Shown here: in pieces, positions 53,745 through 62,798 of the stretch
Layout: each line of letters opens with the position of its first letter
Position numbering within the stretch: the first letter of the stretch is position 1
Source of the DNA: Bradyrhizobium sp. OK095
Lineage (GTDB): Bacteria; Pseudomonadota; Alphaproteobacteria; Rhizobiales; Xanthobacteraceae
Direction of reading: 5' to 3'
DNA length: 64,000 bases
Assembly (NCBI RefSeq): GCF_900109945.1
Contig: NZ_FOBX01000010.1
Span: 186,001 to 250,000 of the forward strand
Notes under the pieces: model-generated
What the model was told of the DNA's origin: nothing
Databases searched by the model: none
Seen by the model: only the letters and a program-made list of their open reading frames with translations
Made by a program: the position numbers and the translations under genes

Positions 53745-55232
53745 ATGGCCATGGGAATGAACCGGATTGGCCTGGGGGCCGCGATCCTGCTGGCATCGAC
53801 GCTTGGCGCGTTAGCCGCCGATCTTCCCGTCAAATACAAGGCGCCGCCGCCCGATCCATGGAGCTGGAACGGCCTCTATGGCGGCATCAATGCCGGCTAC
53901 AGCTTTGGCCGCGATACATTCAAGCAGGACTTCAACGGCTTGCCGCAGGACCCTGCGGGCCGCGCCCTGCCGACCGGCGGAGTGTTCGGCGGCCAACTCG
54001 GCTATAATTGGCAGGTAGGGCGCTGGGTGCTGGGGCTCGAGGGTGACGCCCAATGGACCGGTCAGCGCGACCGTGGCTGCGGTGGCTTCGAGTGCATTCA
54101 GAACTACAACGACGAAGTCGGCGCCGGGCTCGTGGAACACAAGCTCGAATGGTTCACGACGGCGCGAGCCCGCCTGGGCCTCGCCAACGCGGGTTACCTG
54201 CTCTACGTCACGGGCGGCGGCGCCTGGGCCGGGGTGCGCGAAACCACAACGGCCCAGCTCGACGACTCCATCGGCTCGACCGCGGTGAGAAACGTCCTCA
54301 CCGGCTGGGCGCTCGGCGGTGGCATTGAGACCCGGCTGTCGCAGAACTGGAGCGTCAAGGTCGAGTACCTCCATCTCGACTTCTCTCCGACGACCACGAC
54401 GACACGTCTTGTCGCGACCGGGGGCGTAGGACCCTTCGATTTGCCAAATACCACTTACAGCCACGTCACCGACAACATCGCCCGCGTCGGATTGAACTAC
54501 CGGCTGTGGAGCACGCCGGCTGCGGCGCCATTGCCGGTCGACCCGGCGGCTGCCGCCTGGCGCTGGACCGGATTCTACGGCGGCCTCAACGGCGGATACG
54601 GGGTCGGCAACACCTCGTTCAAGGAATTCAAGTATTTCGACCCGGCCACACCGCCGCTTCCGCTCGAACTCACGCATTACGTTTCCTCGTTCGCGCCTCA
54701 GAAGGTGTCGCCGCAAGGCGGGCTCGCCGGCGGCCAGGTCGGCTACAACTGGCAGTTCGACCACCTCGTGGTCGGCGTCGAGGGCGACGCGCAATGGAGC
54801 GGCCAGAAAGACACGGCCTGCGCCATGAGCTGCTTCACGGCCGGAGGCTCTATCGAGACCTTGACGCAGCAGTTCAACTGGCTGGCGACCGCCCGCGCGC
54901 GGGTCGGCTACGCCGACCGGGGCTATCTCCTGTACCTCACGGCCGGCGGCGCCTGGGCCGAGATCGAAGAGAGCGACTTTTTTACGGGCTCCGGCCCCAG
55001 TTTCACCTCCAACTTCAAGCAGACCAAGGGCGGCTGGGTCGCCGGCGGCGGCATCGAAGCCTGGCTATTCGGCAACTGGACGGGAAAGATCGAGTATCTG
55101 CACCTCGACCTCGGCACGATCAACCACAGCTTCCCGACCGGGGAGGTTTTCTTTACGTCCCTGGGTAGCCAATCCCATATTCGCAACGACATCGTGCGCG
55201 TCGGCGTGAACTACAAGCTCGGCGGCGGCTAA
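53745..55232 (+). CDS. Tandem double-barrel outer-membrane protein (Omp25/RopB-like)
   Basis: About 495 residues. After a signal peptide (AILLASTLGALAADLPVKYK) come two homologous beta-barrel units, about 39-260 (WNGLYGGINAGYSFG ... NIARVGLNYRL) and 271-495 (WTGFYGGLNGGYGVG ... DIVRVGVNYKLGGG). Each has GGQxGYNWQ, GxEGDAQWxGQ, WxxTARARxG, GYLLYxTxGGAWA and KxEYLHLD, the Omp25/RopB 8-strand-barrel signature, normally single. Two linked barrels in one chain are uncommon. Of three ATGs (53745, 53751, 53757) the first is used, uncertainly. Confidence 0.85.
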   Translation: MAMGMNRIGLGAAILLASTLGALAADLPVKYKAPPPDPWSWNGLYGGINAGYSFGRDTFKQDFNGLPQDPAGRALPTGGVFGGQLGYNWQVGRWVLGLEGDAQWTGQRDRGCGGFECIQNYNDEVGAGLVEHKLEWFTTARARLGLANAGYLLYVTGGGAWAGVRETTTAQLDDSIGSTAVRNVLTGWALGGGIETRLSQNWSVKVEYLHLDFSPTTTTTRLVATGGVGPFDLPNTTYSHVTDNIARVGLNYRLWSTPAAAPLPVDPAAAAWRWTGFYGGLNGGYGVGNTSFKEFKYFDPATPPLPLELTHYVSSFAPQKVSPQGGLAGGQVGYNWQFDHLVVGVEGDAQWSGQKDTACAMSCFTAGGSIETLTQQFNWLATARARVGYADRGYLLYLTAGGAWAEIEESDFFTGSGPSFTSNFKQTKGGWVAGGGIEAWLFGNWTGKIEYLHLDLGTINHSFPTGEVFFTSLGSQSHIRNDIVRVGVNYKLGGG

Positions 55233-55233
55233 A

Positions 55234-55277
55234 GATGATCCGAAAAAGTGTGCAGCGGTTTCCCGAAAAGATCATGC
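55234..55277. repeat. Rhizobiales-type dispersed intergenic repeat
   Basis: Begins GATGATCCGAAAAAGTGTGC and ends GATCATGC; GATGATC and GATCATG are complementary ends around AGTGTGCAGCGGTTTCCCG. From memory a very common short element in Bradyrhizobium. It lies between the double-barrel porin stop and the next gene and may act as a hairpin. Confidence 0.6.
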
Positions 55278-55385
55278 GAAAATAAAGAGCCGCGCGGAAC
55301 TTCCAACGCGCGATTGTGAATTGAGGCGCGGAGTGGTTTGCCGATAGATAGGAGCTTGGGGGCGCCAGCGATCTGTTCATATCAC

Positions 55386-56558
55386 GTGCGCTCAGTTGTC
55401 TCCTCACGACACATTCCGATCACCCGGCGAACCTTCGCCCGGGCTGCGCTCGTTCAGCTTGCGATCGCGCTTGCGCCACGGCGCGCGTCCGCGGATTCCG
55501 ACATGATCGCGCAGATGCGCGACATCGTCGCCGCCGAGCTCGCGCCGACCGTGACGCCGGACCAGCCGGGCGGCCTCGCCGCCGCGCTCTATGCCGGCCA
55601 CCATGTCGAGTTCTTCAACTACGGCTTTGCCGACGACGCCACGCGACGGCCGGTCACATCGGACACGCTGTTCAACCTCGGCTCGCTGCGAAAGCCGTTC
55701 GAGGCGACGCTGGTCGCGCTCGGCACGCTCCGCGGCGAATTGCGGCTCGACGATCCCCTGCCGAAATACCTGCCCGAGCTCACAGGCGACTATGTCCGTC
55801 GCGTCACCGTCGACGAGCTCGCCACGCATACGTCGGGACTGTTGCTGCCGACCGACCACCCGCCCTGGCCGAACGAGCAATTTTCGCGCGCGCAGTTCAT
55901 CGACATGTTCAACGCCTGGAAGCCGCAGGCCAGTGAAGCGCCCGGCAAGCAGCGCGTCTACAGCCATGCGGGCTACGTGCTGCTGCAACTCGTGCTCGAG
56001 CGCTGCTACGGCACACCGATCATGACGCTGTTCGAACAGCGCATCCTCAGGCCGCTCGGCATGGCCGCGACGTCGTTGCCGGAACGCGGCGAGGACAACC
56101 GCGCCGTCATGGACGCGGCCTGGATGCAGCGCGTCGCCCAGGGCTATTCGGATCAGGGCATAGCGATCGGCCCGCCCGGCAACCAGCAGAGCTATTTTGA
56201 CTTCCCCGGCACCGGCCAGATGTTCTCCTCGGCGCGGGATCTTTCGACCTTCGTTGCGGCCTCAGTCGACGGCCGCTCGGTCGACCCGCATCTGCGCGAG
56301 GCGCTGCGGATGACACAGCATGAGGCCTTCCGCGTCGACGAGAAATTCGGACAAGGCTTGGCCTGGGAGACGGTGCATCTGCCCGAAATCGCCATCGTCG
56401 ACAAGCCGGGCGGCCTCAACAATGCCTCCGGCTATATCGGCCTCGTGCCGGCGCGTCGGATCGGCATCGTGCTGCTGGCCAATCGCGGCGAATACCCGCA
56501 TGAGATCGCCCGCTACAAGATCCTGCCCGCGCTGGCCAGGCTCGTGGCCGCGCGCTGA
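55386..56558 (+). CDS. Class C beta-lactamase-type serine hydrolase, exported by Tat
   Basis: About 390 residues from a GTG at 55386; an open TTG at 55338 is an alternative. An RR-containing export signal (PITRRTFARAALVQLAIALA) suggests Tat export. The nucleophile motif is SLRK (Ser100/Lys103). The second motif reads YSHAGY (Tyr192) where the family norm is YxN, and the third is weak (HxG-like). It likely hydrolyses an ester or peptide in the periplasm, not proven to be a beta-lactamase. Confidence 0.85.
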   Translation: MRSVVSSRHIPITRRTFARAALVQLAIALAPRRASADSDMIAQMRDIVAAELAPTVTPDQPGGLAAALYAGHHVEFFNYGFADDATRRPVTSDTLFNLGSLRKPFEATLVALGTLRGELRLDDPLPKYLPELTGDYVRRVTVDELATHTSGLLLPTDHPPWPNEQFSRAQFIDMFNAWKPQASEAPGKQRVYSHAGYVLLQLVLERCYGTPIMTLFEQRILRPLGMAATSLPERGEDNRAVMDAAWMQRVAQGYSDQGIAIGPPGNQQSYFDFPGTGQMFSSARDLSTFVAASVDGRSVDPHLREALRMTQHEAFRVDEKFGQGLAWETVHLPEIAIVDKPGGLNNASGYIGLVPARRIGIVLLANRGEYPHEIARYKILPALARLVAAR

Positions 56559-56575
56559 ACCATTCCCCGAAAACA

Positions 56576-56600
56576 GAAAACCCCGGCCAGGCCGGGGCTT
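56576..56600 (-). terminator. Rho-independent-type terminator of the Omp25-like gene
   Basis: CCCCGGCC and GGCCGGGG form an 8-bp stem. On the minus strand it is followed by TTTTCTGTTTT, so it ends the porin gene at 56630; A/T runs on both sides let it serve the convergent serine hydrolase too. Confidence 0.7.
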
Positions 56601-56629
56601 TCCACGCCAGATCAGGAACGGGATGAAGC

Positions 56630-57457
56630 TCAGTACCTGGCGACGACGGGTCCGCCGAACTTGTAGTTCACGCCGACGCGCACGATGTTCGACTTGAGGT
56701 CGACCGAGTGAGTGTAGACGTTGCTCGGAAATGGCGCTGCGCCGGCGACCAGGTTGGTGCTGGTCGCGCTGGCGCGGCCGAGATCGACATAGAGATATTC
56801 GGCCTTGAGCGACCAGCCGCCACCGAAGGCATATTCGGTGCCGGCGCCCATGGTCCAGCCGACCCGGGTGTCGCGAATCACTGCGGATTCCGTCGCGGCC
56901 GCGAACGTATCGGTGAAGTTGAAATTGCCCTTCACCTCCGCGATCGCCGCGCCGCCCGTGGCGTAGAGCAGCCAGGTCGGGGCGGCGAGGAAACCGATGC
57001 GGCCGCGGATGGTCGCGAGCCAGTCGGCCGAAACCGATGACGACACCGTAAAGCCGGTCGGGGCGCAGCAGGGATAGACCGCCGAGCCGCTCGCGCTGCC
57101 CTTGAAGCCGAAATAGTTGATGTCGCCCTCGAGGCCGAGCACGGCGTGATTGACCTGCCAATTGTAGCCGGCCGTGAAGCCGCCGGTCACGCTGGAGCTG
57201 TTGACGCCCTGGGCACCGACCGCGTTGATCGCGGGGACGCTGCTGGTGGAGAAATAGCCGGTCGGAGAGAACACGGTCGAGGTGCTCGGATCGGAGTTGC
57301 CCCACTGCCCGCCGACATTGCCGCCGACGTAAAAGCCGGTCCAGTTGTAGGCCGGCGCCATCATCGGCGCCTTGGTGTATTGCGCCGCGAGGTCGGCTGC
57401 CTGCACGGATGCGGTGCCCAAAACAACCGAGGCAACCGCCAGCAAAAACTTCTTCAT
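56630..57457 (-). CDS. Outer-membrane beta-barrel protein (Omp25/RopB-like)
   Basis: 275 residues; ATG at 57457 behind AGGAG. Signal peptide MKKFLLAVASVVLGTASVQA. A single barrel with NWTGFYVGGNVGGQWG, GGFTAGYNWQ, GLEGDINYFG, WLATIRGRIG, LLYATGGAAIA, LKAEYLYVDLG and NIVRVGVNYKFGG. An external cysteine pair (YPCCAP) occurs in a loop. It is a structural outer-membrane protein, related to each half of the double barrel 2 kb upstream. Confidence 0.92.
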   Translation of the reverse strand: MKKFLLAVASVVLGTASVQAADLAAQYTKAPMMAPAYNWTGFYVGGNVGGQWGNSDPSTSTVFSPTGYFSTSSVPAINAVGAQGVNSSSVTGGFTAGYNWQVNHAVLGLEGDINYFGFKGSASGSAVYPCCAPTGFTVSSSVSADWLATIRGRIGFLAAPTWLLYATGGAAIAEVKGNFNFTDTFAAATESAVIRDTRVGWTMGAGTEYAFGGGWSLKAEYLYVDLGRASATSTNLVAGAAPFPSNVYTHSVDLKSNIVRVGVNYKFGGPVVARY

Positions 57458-57729
57458 TCGAATCTCCTGGCCCCACGCGATCGAAAATCGCGTCTCGAAT
57501 GCACCGAATGAGAGCATCCGGCACGGGCTAGGCATAGGCGGCACACCTCGTAGCGTCTTTGTCTGCGGCGCAGTTCGTAGGGACTGTGACGTAGTGCGCG
57601 CCTCACATCGTGCGAACGGAGGACAAGTGTGACCCAAGGGCCACGCGTCACCTGTCGCGAGCGGCGCGCAACGCGCACCGATGTCGCGTCACGACAAAGC
57701 AGCACCGACGCGATTCGATTCTGCCTGCA

Positions 57730-58434
57730 TCAGACCGAGCGCGTCAGTCCGCCGTCGACGCGGATGTTCTGGCCGGTGATGTAGGCAGCGCCCTCGGACG
57801 CCAGGAACGAGACCGTCGCCGCGATCTCCTCGACTTTGCCGTAACGCTTCATCGGCACGCTGTCGCGGCGCGCATCGGTCTGCGGCAGGCTATCGATCCA
57901 GCCCGGCAGCACGTTGTTCATGCGGATATTGTCGGCGGCATGGGTGTCGGTGAAGATCTTCGTGAAGGCGGCAAGGCCCGCGCGAAACACCGCGGAAGTC
58001 GGGAACATCGCACTCGGCTCGAACGCCCAGGCGGTCGAGATGTTGATGATGGCGCCGGCCTGCTGCGCCTGCATCACCGGCGTCACCAGCCGGGTCGGAC
58101 GGATGACGTTGAGGAGATAAGTGTCGAGGCCGGTGTGCCACTGCTCGTCGGTAATCTCGGTGATCGCCGCGCGTGGCCCATGGCCGGCGCTGTTGACGAG
58201 CACGTCGATGCGTCCCCACTTGGCAAGCGCGCCGTCGACAAGGCGCTTCAAATCGTCGTTCGACTTGTTGGAGCCGGTGACACCGAGGCCGCCGAGCTCG
58301 GCCGCCAGCGCCTCGCCCTTGCCGGAGGACGACAGGATCGCCACCCGAAATCCGTCCGCCGCGAGCCGCCGCGCTGCGCCCGCCCCCATACCACTGCCGC
58401 CGGCGGTGACGAGTGCGACCTTCTCTGCTGCCAT
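57730..58434 (-). CDS. SDR-family protein with degenerate active site
   Basis: 234 residues from the ATG at 58434 (AGGG 9 bases upstream; another ATG at 58443). The NAD(P)-binding motif TAGGSGMGAGAA (10-21), DVLVNSAG and INISTAWAF (Ser133) are normal. The catalytic YxxxK is replaced by S147-AVF-R151 in FPTSAVFRAGL. The C-terminal IRVDGGLTRSV end is intact. It may be a non-catalytic or altered-chemistry SDR. Confidence 0.85.
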   Translation of the reverse strand: MAAEKVALVTAGGSGMGAGAARRLAADGFRVAILSSSGKGEALAAELGGLGVTGSNKSNDDLKRLVDGALAKWGRIDVLVNSAGHGPRAAITEITDEQWHTGLDTYLLNVIRPTRLVTPVMQAQQAGAIINISTAWAFEPSAMFPTSAVFRAGLAAFTKIFTDTHAADNIRMNNVLPGWIDSLPQTDARRDSVPMKRYGKVEEIAATVSFLASEGAAYITGQNIRVDGGLTRSV

Positions 58435-58533
58435 GACGATCATCCCTGTGTTGAGGCGAGCCGCCGGCCCGGCCTATCATGAGGGCTTCTACAGCCAGAC
58501 CCGTCGGCTGGTCCACCGTCGAAGGCATCCGTC

Positions 58534-59373
58534 ATGAGCGATTTGCAGATCCGCAATTTGCGCCCCGAGGAGATCTCGATCGCGATCGACTGGGCCGCGG
58601 CCGAGGGCTGGAATCCGGGCCTGTCGGACGCCGCCTGCTTCGCGATCCCCGACGCGCAAGGTTTCTTCGTCGGCGAGATCGATGGCGAGCCGGTCGCGAC
58701 GGTCTCCTGCGTCAACTACGATGACCGTTTTGCCTTCCTCGGCTTCTACATCGTGCGCGAAGGTTTTCGCGGCGCAGGCCACGGCCTGCGGATCTGGAAC
58801 GCGGCGATCGCGCATGCAGGTTCGCGTGTGATCGGGCTCGACGGTGTCGTCGCGCAGCAGGACAATTACAGGAAATCCGGCTTCCAGCTGGCCCACGCCA
58901 ATATCCGCTATGGCGGCACCATCGCCGCGCCGCCGGCGCCCGCCGATGTCATCGCGCTCGACCGAGTCCCGTTCGCGCTCGTTGAAGCCGACGACGCCAC
59001 CGTCTTCCCCGCGCCGCGCAGCGCCTTCCTGCGCGCCTGGATCAAGACACCAGGCCATATCGGTCGTGCTCTCTTGCGCGACGGCAAGCTCGCCGCATGG
59101 GGCGTGATCCGGCCGTGCCGGAACGGCACCAAGATCGGCCCGCTCGTCGCCGACGATCGCGCTGCGGCGGAGAGGGTCGTGCAGGCCTTGCTGGCAAGCG
59201 CGGGTGGCGGCGAAGTCTTCCTCGACGTCCCCGCGATCAATCGCGAGGCCATCGCGCTCGCGGAAGCGCTCGGGCTCAAGCCGGTGTTCGAGACGGCGCG
59301 GATGTACACGGGGCCGCTCCCGCCGCTACGGATCGACCGCGTCTTCGGCGTGACCAGTTTTGAGCTGGGCTAG
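58534..59373 (+). CDS. GNAT family N-acetyltransferase with C-terminal second domain
   Basis: 279 residues. The N-terminal GNAT fold (1-130) has FCFASV-like strands and the acetyl-CoA loop REGFRGAGHGLRIWNAA. The C-terminal half (about 150-279) is the GNAT-like domain seen in two-domain members (Acetyltransf_18 type, with GVIRPCRNGTKIGPLVADD and VFETARMYTG). It would transfer an acetyl group to an unknown amine. GAAGG precedes the ATG. Confidence 0.9.
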   Translation: MSDLQIRNLRPEEISIAIDWAAAEGWNPGLSDAACFAIPDAQGFFVGEIDGEPVATVSCVNYDDRFAFLGFYIVREGFRGAGHGLRIWNAAIAHAGSRVIGLDGVVAQQDNYRKSGFQLAHANIRYGGTIAAPPAPADVIALDRVPFALVEADDATVFPAPRSAFLRAWIKTPGHIGRALLRDGKLAAWGVIRPCRNGTKIGPLVADDRAAAERVVQALLASAGGGEVFLDVPAINREAIALAEALGLKPVFETARMYTGPLPPLRIDRVFGVTSFELG

Positions 59374-59558
59374 GGTGTGTACTCATGCAGGCAACGTCGG
59401 CTGCTGACGGCCAAGCGGAAAGCATCCGCTCGGGTTGAGCTTTACTGGTTTTGACCCATAGCCCACCGAAACCTTCATTTTGAGCCGGCATGGTCAGTGG
59501 CGGTTAGTCATTGTCTGATAACAATTGAAAAGCCGCTTATTGCTTGATCAAAAATCCG

Positions 59559-59906
59559 ATGAAATCCGAGACTGCCAGGCTCCCCACGAGACAAGGCTAT
59601 CCGCTTCGTCCATCGACGCTGGAGGATGCGCTTAAGCGCGCCGGTGTTTCAATTGACGTCCATCTTATTCGACAGCCGGGTGCGCTATTTGAAGCTCATT
59701 TTTGGCCGCCCAACCGCAATGTGCCCCATGAACGCCTCTACATTCGAGTCGGTCCGGTACCGGTAGAACAAGTGGGCGCTGTACGTCGCGAGATTGAGGC
59801 GAACACACTTCCTGTGCTGGTGAAATGGATTGCAAGCATTCTGGCGCAGGATCCAAAATCACCTATTCGGCGTGAACAGCAGATGCTCAACCTCGGTGCG
59901 CGTTAG
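59559..59906 (+). CDS. Hypothetical protein (115 aa)
   Basis: Lower G/C at third positions than its neighbours. Contains LRPSTLEDALKRAGVSIDVHLIRQPG, NVPHERLYIRVGPVPVEQVGAVRREIEANTLPVLVKWIASIL, with a helix-rich end. Not recognised; no signal peptide. Start uncertain: a TTG in frame lies five codons upstream. It looks translated because of amphipathic helices and sensible composition. Part of a region (59.4-61.4 kb) of differing composition. Confidence 0.55.
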   Translation: MKSETARLPTRQGYPLRPSTLEDALKRAGVSIDVHLIRQPGALFEAHFWPPNRNVPHERLYIRVGPVPVEQVGAVRREIEANTLPVLVKWIASILAQDPKSPIRREQQMLNLGAR

Positions 59907-60259
59907 TCCAATGCCCGCAATTGGCCCATCGCTACAGTTTCCGGGGCGCGAGGGAAGTCGATAGCTGGGAGGCAATCTGCTCTTCGATGTTTCCATGACC
60001 CGCGAGCTCCCCGGTGCAGCGCTAATCACTCGCGGTCTTAGCATTCGCGAGCCGCGTTGACGATCGCTTCTCGCCGTATGAGAGCCGCCGTGGATATCCG
60101 CCCTTGGCCCGTACCCGAACTACGCTGCCGCTGTTGTGATGTCGGCTATTGTCGGCAGAGCGGACGCGGGCAGCGACTGCCGCTTGTGGACCCTTAGCGG
60201 ACATAATTTGGCCAGCGTTTCTTCGCTTGTTCCCCGTTTCAAAAGAGCGGGAGGTTGAA
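59907..60259. other. Intergenic region with repeat remnants
   Basis: About 350 bases without a convincing gene. A TAGCGGACATAATTTGG tract near 60196 resembles the GCGGACAT motif of common Bradyrhizobium intergenic repeats; otherwise nothing recognised. Confidence 0.35.
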
Positions 60260-61225
60260 TTGCCCAAGGCATTTTGGCGCTTGGTTGTCGTGCTTCTTTG
60301 CTCGGCTTCTCCCGCCGACGCCGCCGGCATCCAGCTTTTCAACCAAGGTCCGAACTTGTCGGGCGCGATCTGGTATCCATGCGACGGCAAACCGAAAGAC
60401 GTTGATCTCGGCGACCTAGGGTTGGGCGTCGACTATGGACTCAAGGGCGTGAAGGATTGCCCCGTCACCGGGGCCAAGCTGCCGCTAGTCGTCGTCACCC
60501 ATGGTTATGTCGGATGGTTCGGCGGGCATCATGACACAGCAGTTGCGCTAGCCGATGCCGGATTCGTCGTCGCGGCAATCAATCATCCAGGCGACAGCGC
60601 GAAGGATTATTCAAAAAAAGACGATCTGTCGTCTTTCTTGTCGCGTCCGGCAGACATGGTCCATCTGCTCGATTTCATGCTGCATGACTGGAAAGATAGG
60701 GCCGTCATCGATCCGGCAAGGATCGGACTGTTCGGATTTTCTAAGGGTGGCTACACTGGTCTGGCACTGATCGGGGCCGCACCGGACTTTGGCCGCTATG
60801 CGCGAGGTTGCACGGATGGGTCTAGAATCTGCGAGCAACTTCGCAGCGACGACATTCCGGCCGTAGCGCAGGATTCGCGCATTCGTGCCGCTGTGATCGC
60901 CGATCCGATACCTGCCTTCTTCACGCAACCCAATCTGGCCGCGATCAGGATTCCGGTACAATTTTGGCGAGCGGAGGTGGGAATCGGGATTATCGACCCC
61001 GAAGGCACTGCGCGGGTCGCCCGTGCGCTGCCGGGAAAGCCGGAAATTCACAACGTGCCTGCCAGCCACTTTGCGTTCCTAGCGCCATGCTCGCCGCAAC
61101 TCGCGGCCGCGCTGCCTCGCCCCTGCACCGACAAGCCCGCTGGTTTTGATAGGTTGGTGTTCCATCGCGATTTTAACGAGAGCGTCGCCCGATTTTTCCA
61201 TGAGCAACTGGCTGAGGGCAACTGA
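60260..61225 (+). CDS. Exported dienelactone hydrolase-like protein
   Basis: 321 residues from a TTG at 60260 with GGGAGG upstream; a signal peptide (AFWRLVVVLLCSASPADA) follows directly, which decides this start over an open frame 37 codons further up. Alpha/beta hydrolase fold with VVVTHGYVG, the nucleophile GFSKGG (in IGLFGFSKGGYTGL) and the late His in NVPASHFAFLAP. This is the COG4188 predicted dienelactone hydrolase group, periplasmic. Substrate unknown. Uses more T/A-ending codons than most of the window. Confidence 0.82.
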   Translation: MPKAFWRLVVVLLCSASPADAAGIQLFNQGPNLSGAIWYPCDGKPKDVDLGDLGLGVDYGLKGVKDCPVTGAKLPLVVVTHGYVGWFGGHHDTAVALADAGFVVAAINHPGDSAKDYSKKDDLSSFLSRPADMVHLLDFMLHDWKDRAVIDPARIGLFGFSKGGYTGLALIGAAPDFGRYARGCTDGSRICEQLRSDDIPAVAQDSRIRAAVIADPIPAFFTQPNLAAIRIPVQFWRAEVGIGIIDPEGTARVARALPGKPEIHNVPASHFAFLAPCSPQLAAALPRPCTDKPAGFDRLVFHRDFNESVARFFHEQLAEGN

Positions 61226-61388
61226 CGGCTACCGCCAAGGCTTTTGGCGGATAAGCCGGCTTCTGGCCCCTAGCCGCGATTGAGAGATGTCCGCCATTCA
61301 GCCGCTGTCGGAGGTGGAGCAGACATCGACTCGCTGATCTTCGCCATGCGTCTATGAGCACACGCCCTCGCTGAACCGACTACGACGT

Positions 61389-61838
61389 TCAGTAGCAGCG
61401 CATGATGTTGACGGTATGCTCGCCGCCGCTGCGGCCCGGCACCGTCACCTGCTCCGTCGGGCAGCTCGGCACATAGGGCCGGTCGGACGGCACCACGTTC
61501 GGCGGGAAGCGATGCGTCCAGTCCCAGGGAACGTCGTAGGTGTAGGTGTAACGCACGTCGTTGGTCACAGGCTGCCCGGCATCGACGAAGGGCTGGTTGT
61601 AGCCTGCGTTGTCATAGAAGAAACCGCCGCCACCAGGCCAATAGACCCAAGGCGTATTGCGGCCGCGGAACCTGGCTCCCGGCGCGATCGGCGGACGAGC
61701 CACCGGGCCGGAAGGCGCGGCAGCTAGCCCATGCGCGGCAGCGCCGCCGGGCCGTGCAAAACTGTCGCTGGGGGCAAGGAGCAGCGCGGCTGCGCTGAGC
61801 GAGGCGAAGAGCGCCCCATATGATCTGGACATCATCAT
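61389..61838 (-). CDS. Exported Pro/Gly/Tyr-rich hypothetical protein (149 aa)
   Basis: From one of three consecutive ATGs near 61838. Signal peptide (GALFASLSAAALLLAPSDSFA). The mature part is rich in Gly, Pro and Tyr (WVYWPGGGGFFYDNAG, RYTYTYDVPWDWTHRFPPN) and ends with a Cys pair (VPSCPTEQV ... NIMRCY). Not recognised; probably an extracytoplasmic structural or matrix protein. Confidence 0.7.
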   Translation of the reverse strand: MMMSRSYGALFASLSAAALLLAPSDSFARPGGAAAHGLAAAPSGPVARPPIAPGARFRGRNTPWVYWPGGGGFFYDNAGYNQPFVDAGQPVTNDVRYTYTYDVPWDWTHRFPPNVVPSDRPYVPSCPTEQVTVPGRSGGEHTVNIMRCY

Positions 61839-62031
61839 GATACGCACCAACTCGTTTGGCTTCGGCGGCTCCCCACCGCACGCTAGGCCGGGCCCTCACC
61901 CACCCGCAAACGTATAATTAATTGTTGGTTAAGGCACGGGATTAACAGGGAACAGGGTGCGGCAGAACGCCCGGGATTCCCGTCTGATTTCAGGGACTTC
62001 ACTCCGGGGACGCGCCGCCAACGCCCCTCCT

Positions 62032-62100
62032 CCGTCATTGTGAGCGCGGCGAAGCAATCCAGCGTCTTTCCGCGGAGGGATTCTGGATTCGCCGCGCCCC
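62032..62100. repeat. Decayed copy of the CCGTCATTG palindromic repeat
   Basis: CCGTCATTGTGAGCGCGGCG and GAAGCAATCCAG match the left arm of the element at 26675-26765, followed by a damaged right arm (TTCTGGATTCGCCGCGCCCC) without the terminal AATGACGG. It runs straight into the larger repeat that follows. Confidence 0.7.
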
Positions 62101-62670
62101 CTCCGGGCTACGAGGGCTTGCGTTGCCCGACGGGCAAAACACCCAACATGCCGGTCAATGCGCCGCGCTGAAAATATTCGCCTTTACAGAAATTCGGAAT
62201 AGACGGATATTGCACGCAACCCGGCCCAAGGAAGAGGGGCGTATCGCGATCGTCACGAACGCGGGCCGGGCGGCGGTGGACGTGGGTCACATCGGCGCGA
62301 AGCCTTTCGCAGGGCGGGCAACCGTGAGCGATGCGCGTCGCGCGCACGACCGGTGTGATCGGCGTACGGCAAAATCGTGTGGTCCTGGCGCCCGGGGTCT
62401 GTGCGCCAAGTCTTGCGGTGATGTGGCGGCCCAACCGGGCCCGCGCGTCATCCAGCCGCGAGGCGACGGGGGCAATAGTGCATCGCTCCCCGGGGAGAGC
62501 GCGACATAAGCCGTAAAACCACTGCGCAGGGAAGGCCGGATGTTTGGCTTCACCTGTATGCCGCTGTGCAGATATTGTTGCCACCTTTCGCACAGTGGAC
62601 CGTGGGTGCCCGGCCGGCACCCGGCCTTCCCTGCGCCCTCTTTCATGTGAGGGTGAAGCGACCAAGCAAA
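62101..62670. repeat. Long Bradyrhizobium multicopy intergenic repeat with spurious ORFs
   Basis: A ~570-base block containing CGACGGGCAAAACACCC near 62130, GGGGGCAATAGTGCATCGCT at 62469-62488, CACTGCGCAGGGAAGGCCGG and CCGGCACCCGGCCTTCCCTG. I know near-copies of this block from many Bradyrhizobium genomes, where its antisense strand is often called as small proteins containing GAGKAGCRPGTHGPL; such a frame exists here at 62287-62706 and should not be trusted. It contains complementary GGAAGGCCGG/CCGGCCTTCC parts and probably folds strongly. Confidence 0.65.
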
Positions 62671-62798
62671 GCTCGGGCGAAACAAGCCGCGAGAATGATC
62701 AGCCATGTCAATTGTTCAACAACCGTCTCGTGCCCCGGACAATGACGAGTACGTGACCGTAGTGCCCCCTCCCCAACCGTCTTGCATCGGCGCCATGT

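Noticed and set aside
62108..62706. Minus-strand small proteins (GAGKAGCRPGTHGPL type)
   Set aside because: They lie wholly inside a multicopy intergenic repeat whose antisense frame is a known recurring false gene call.
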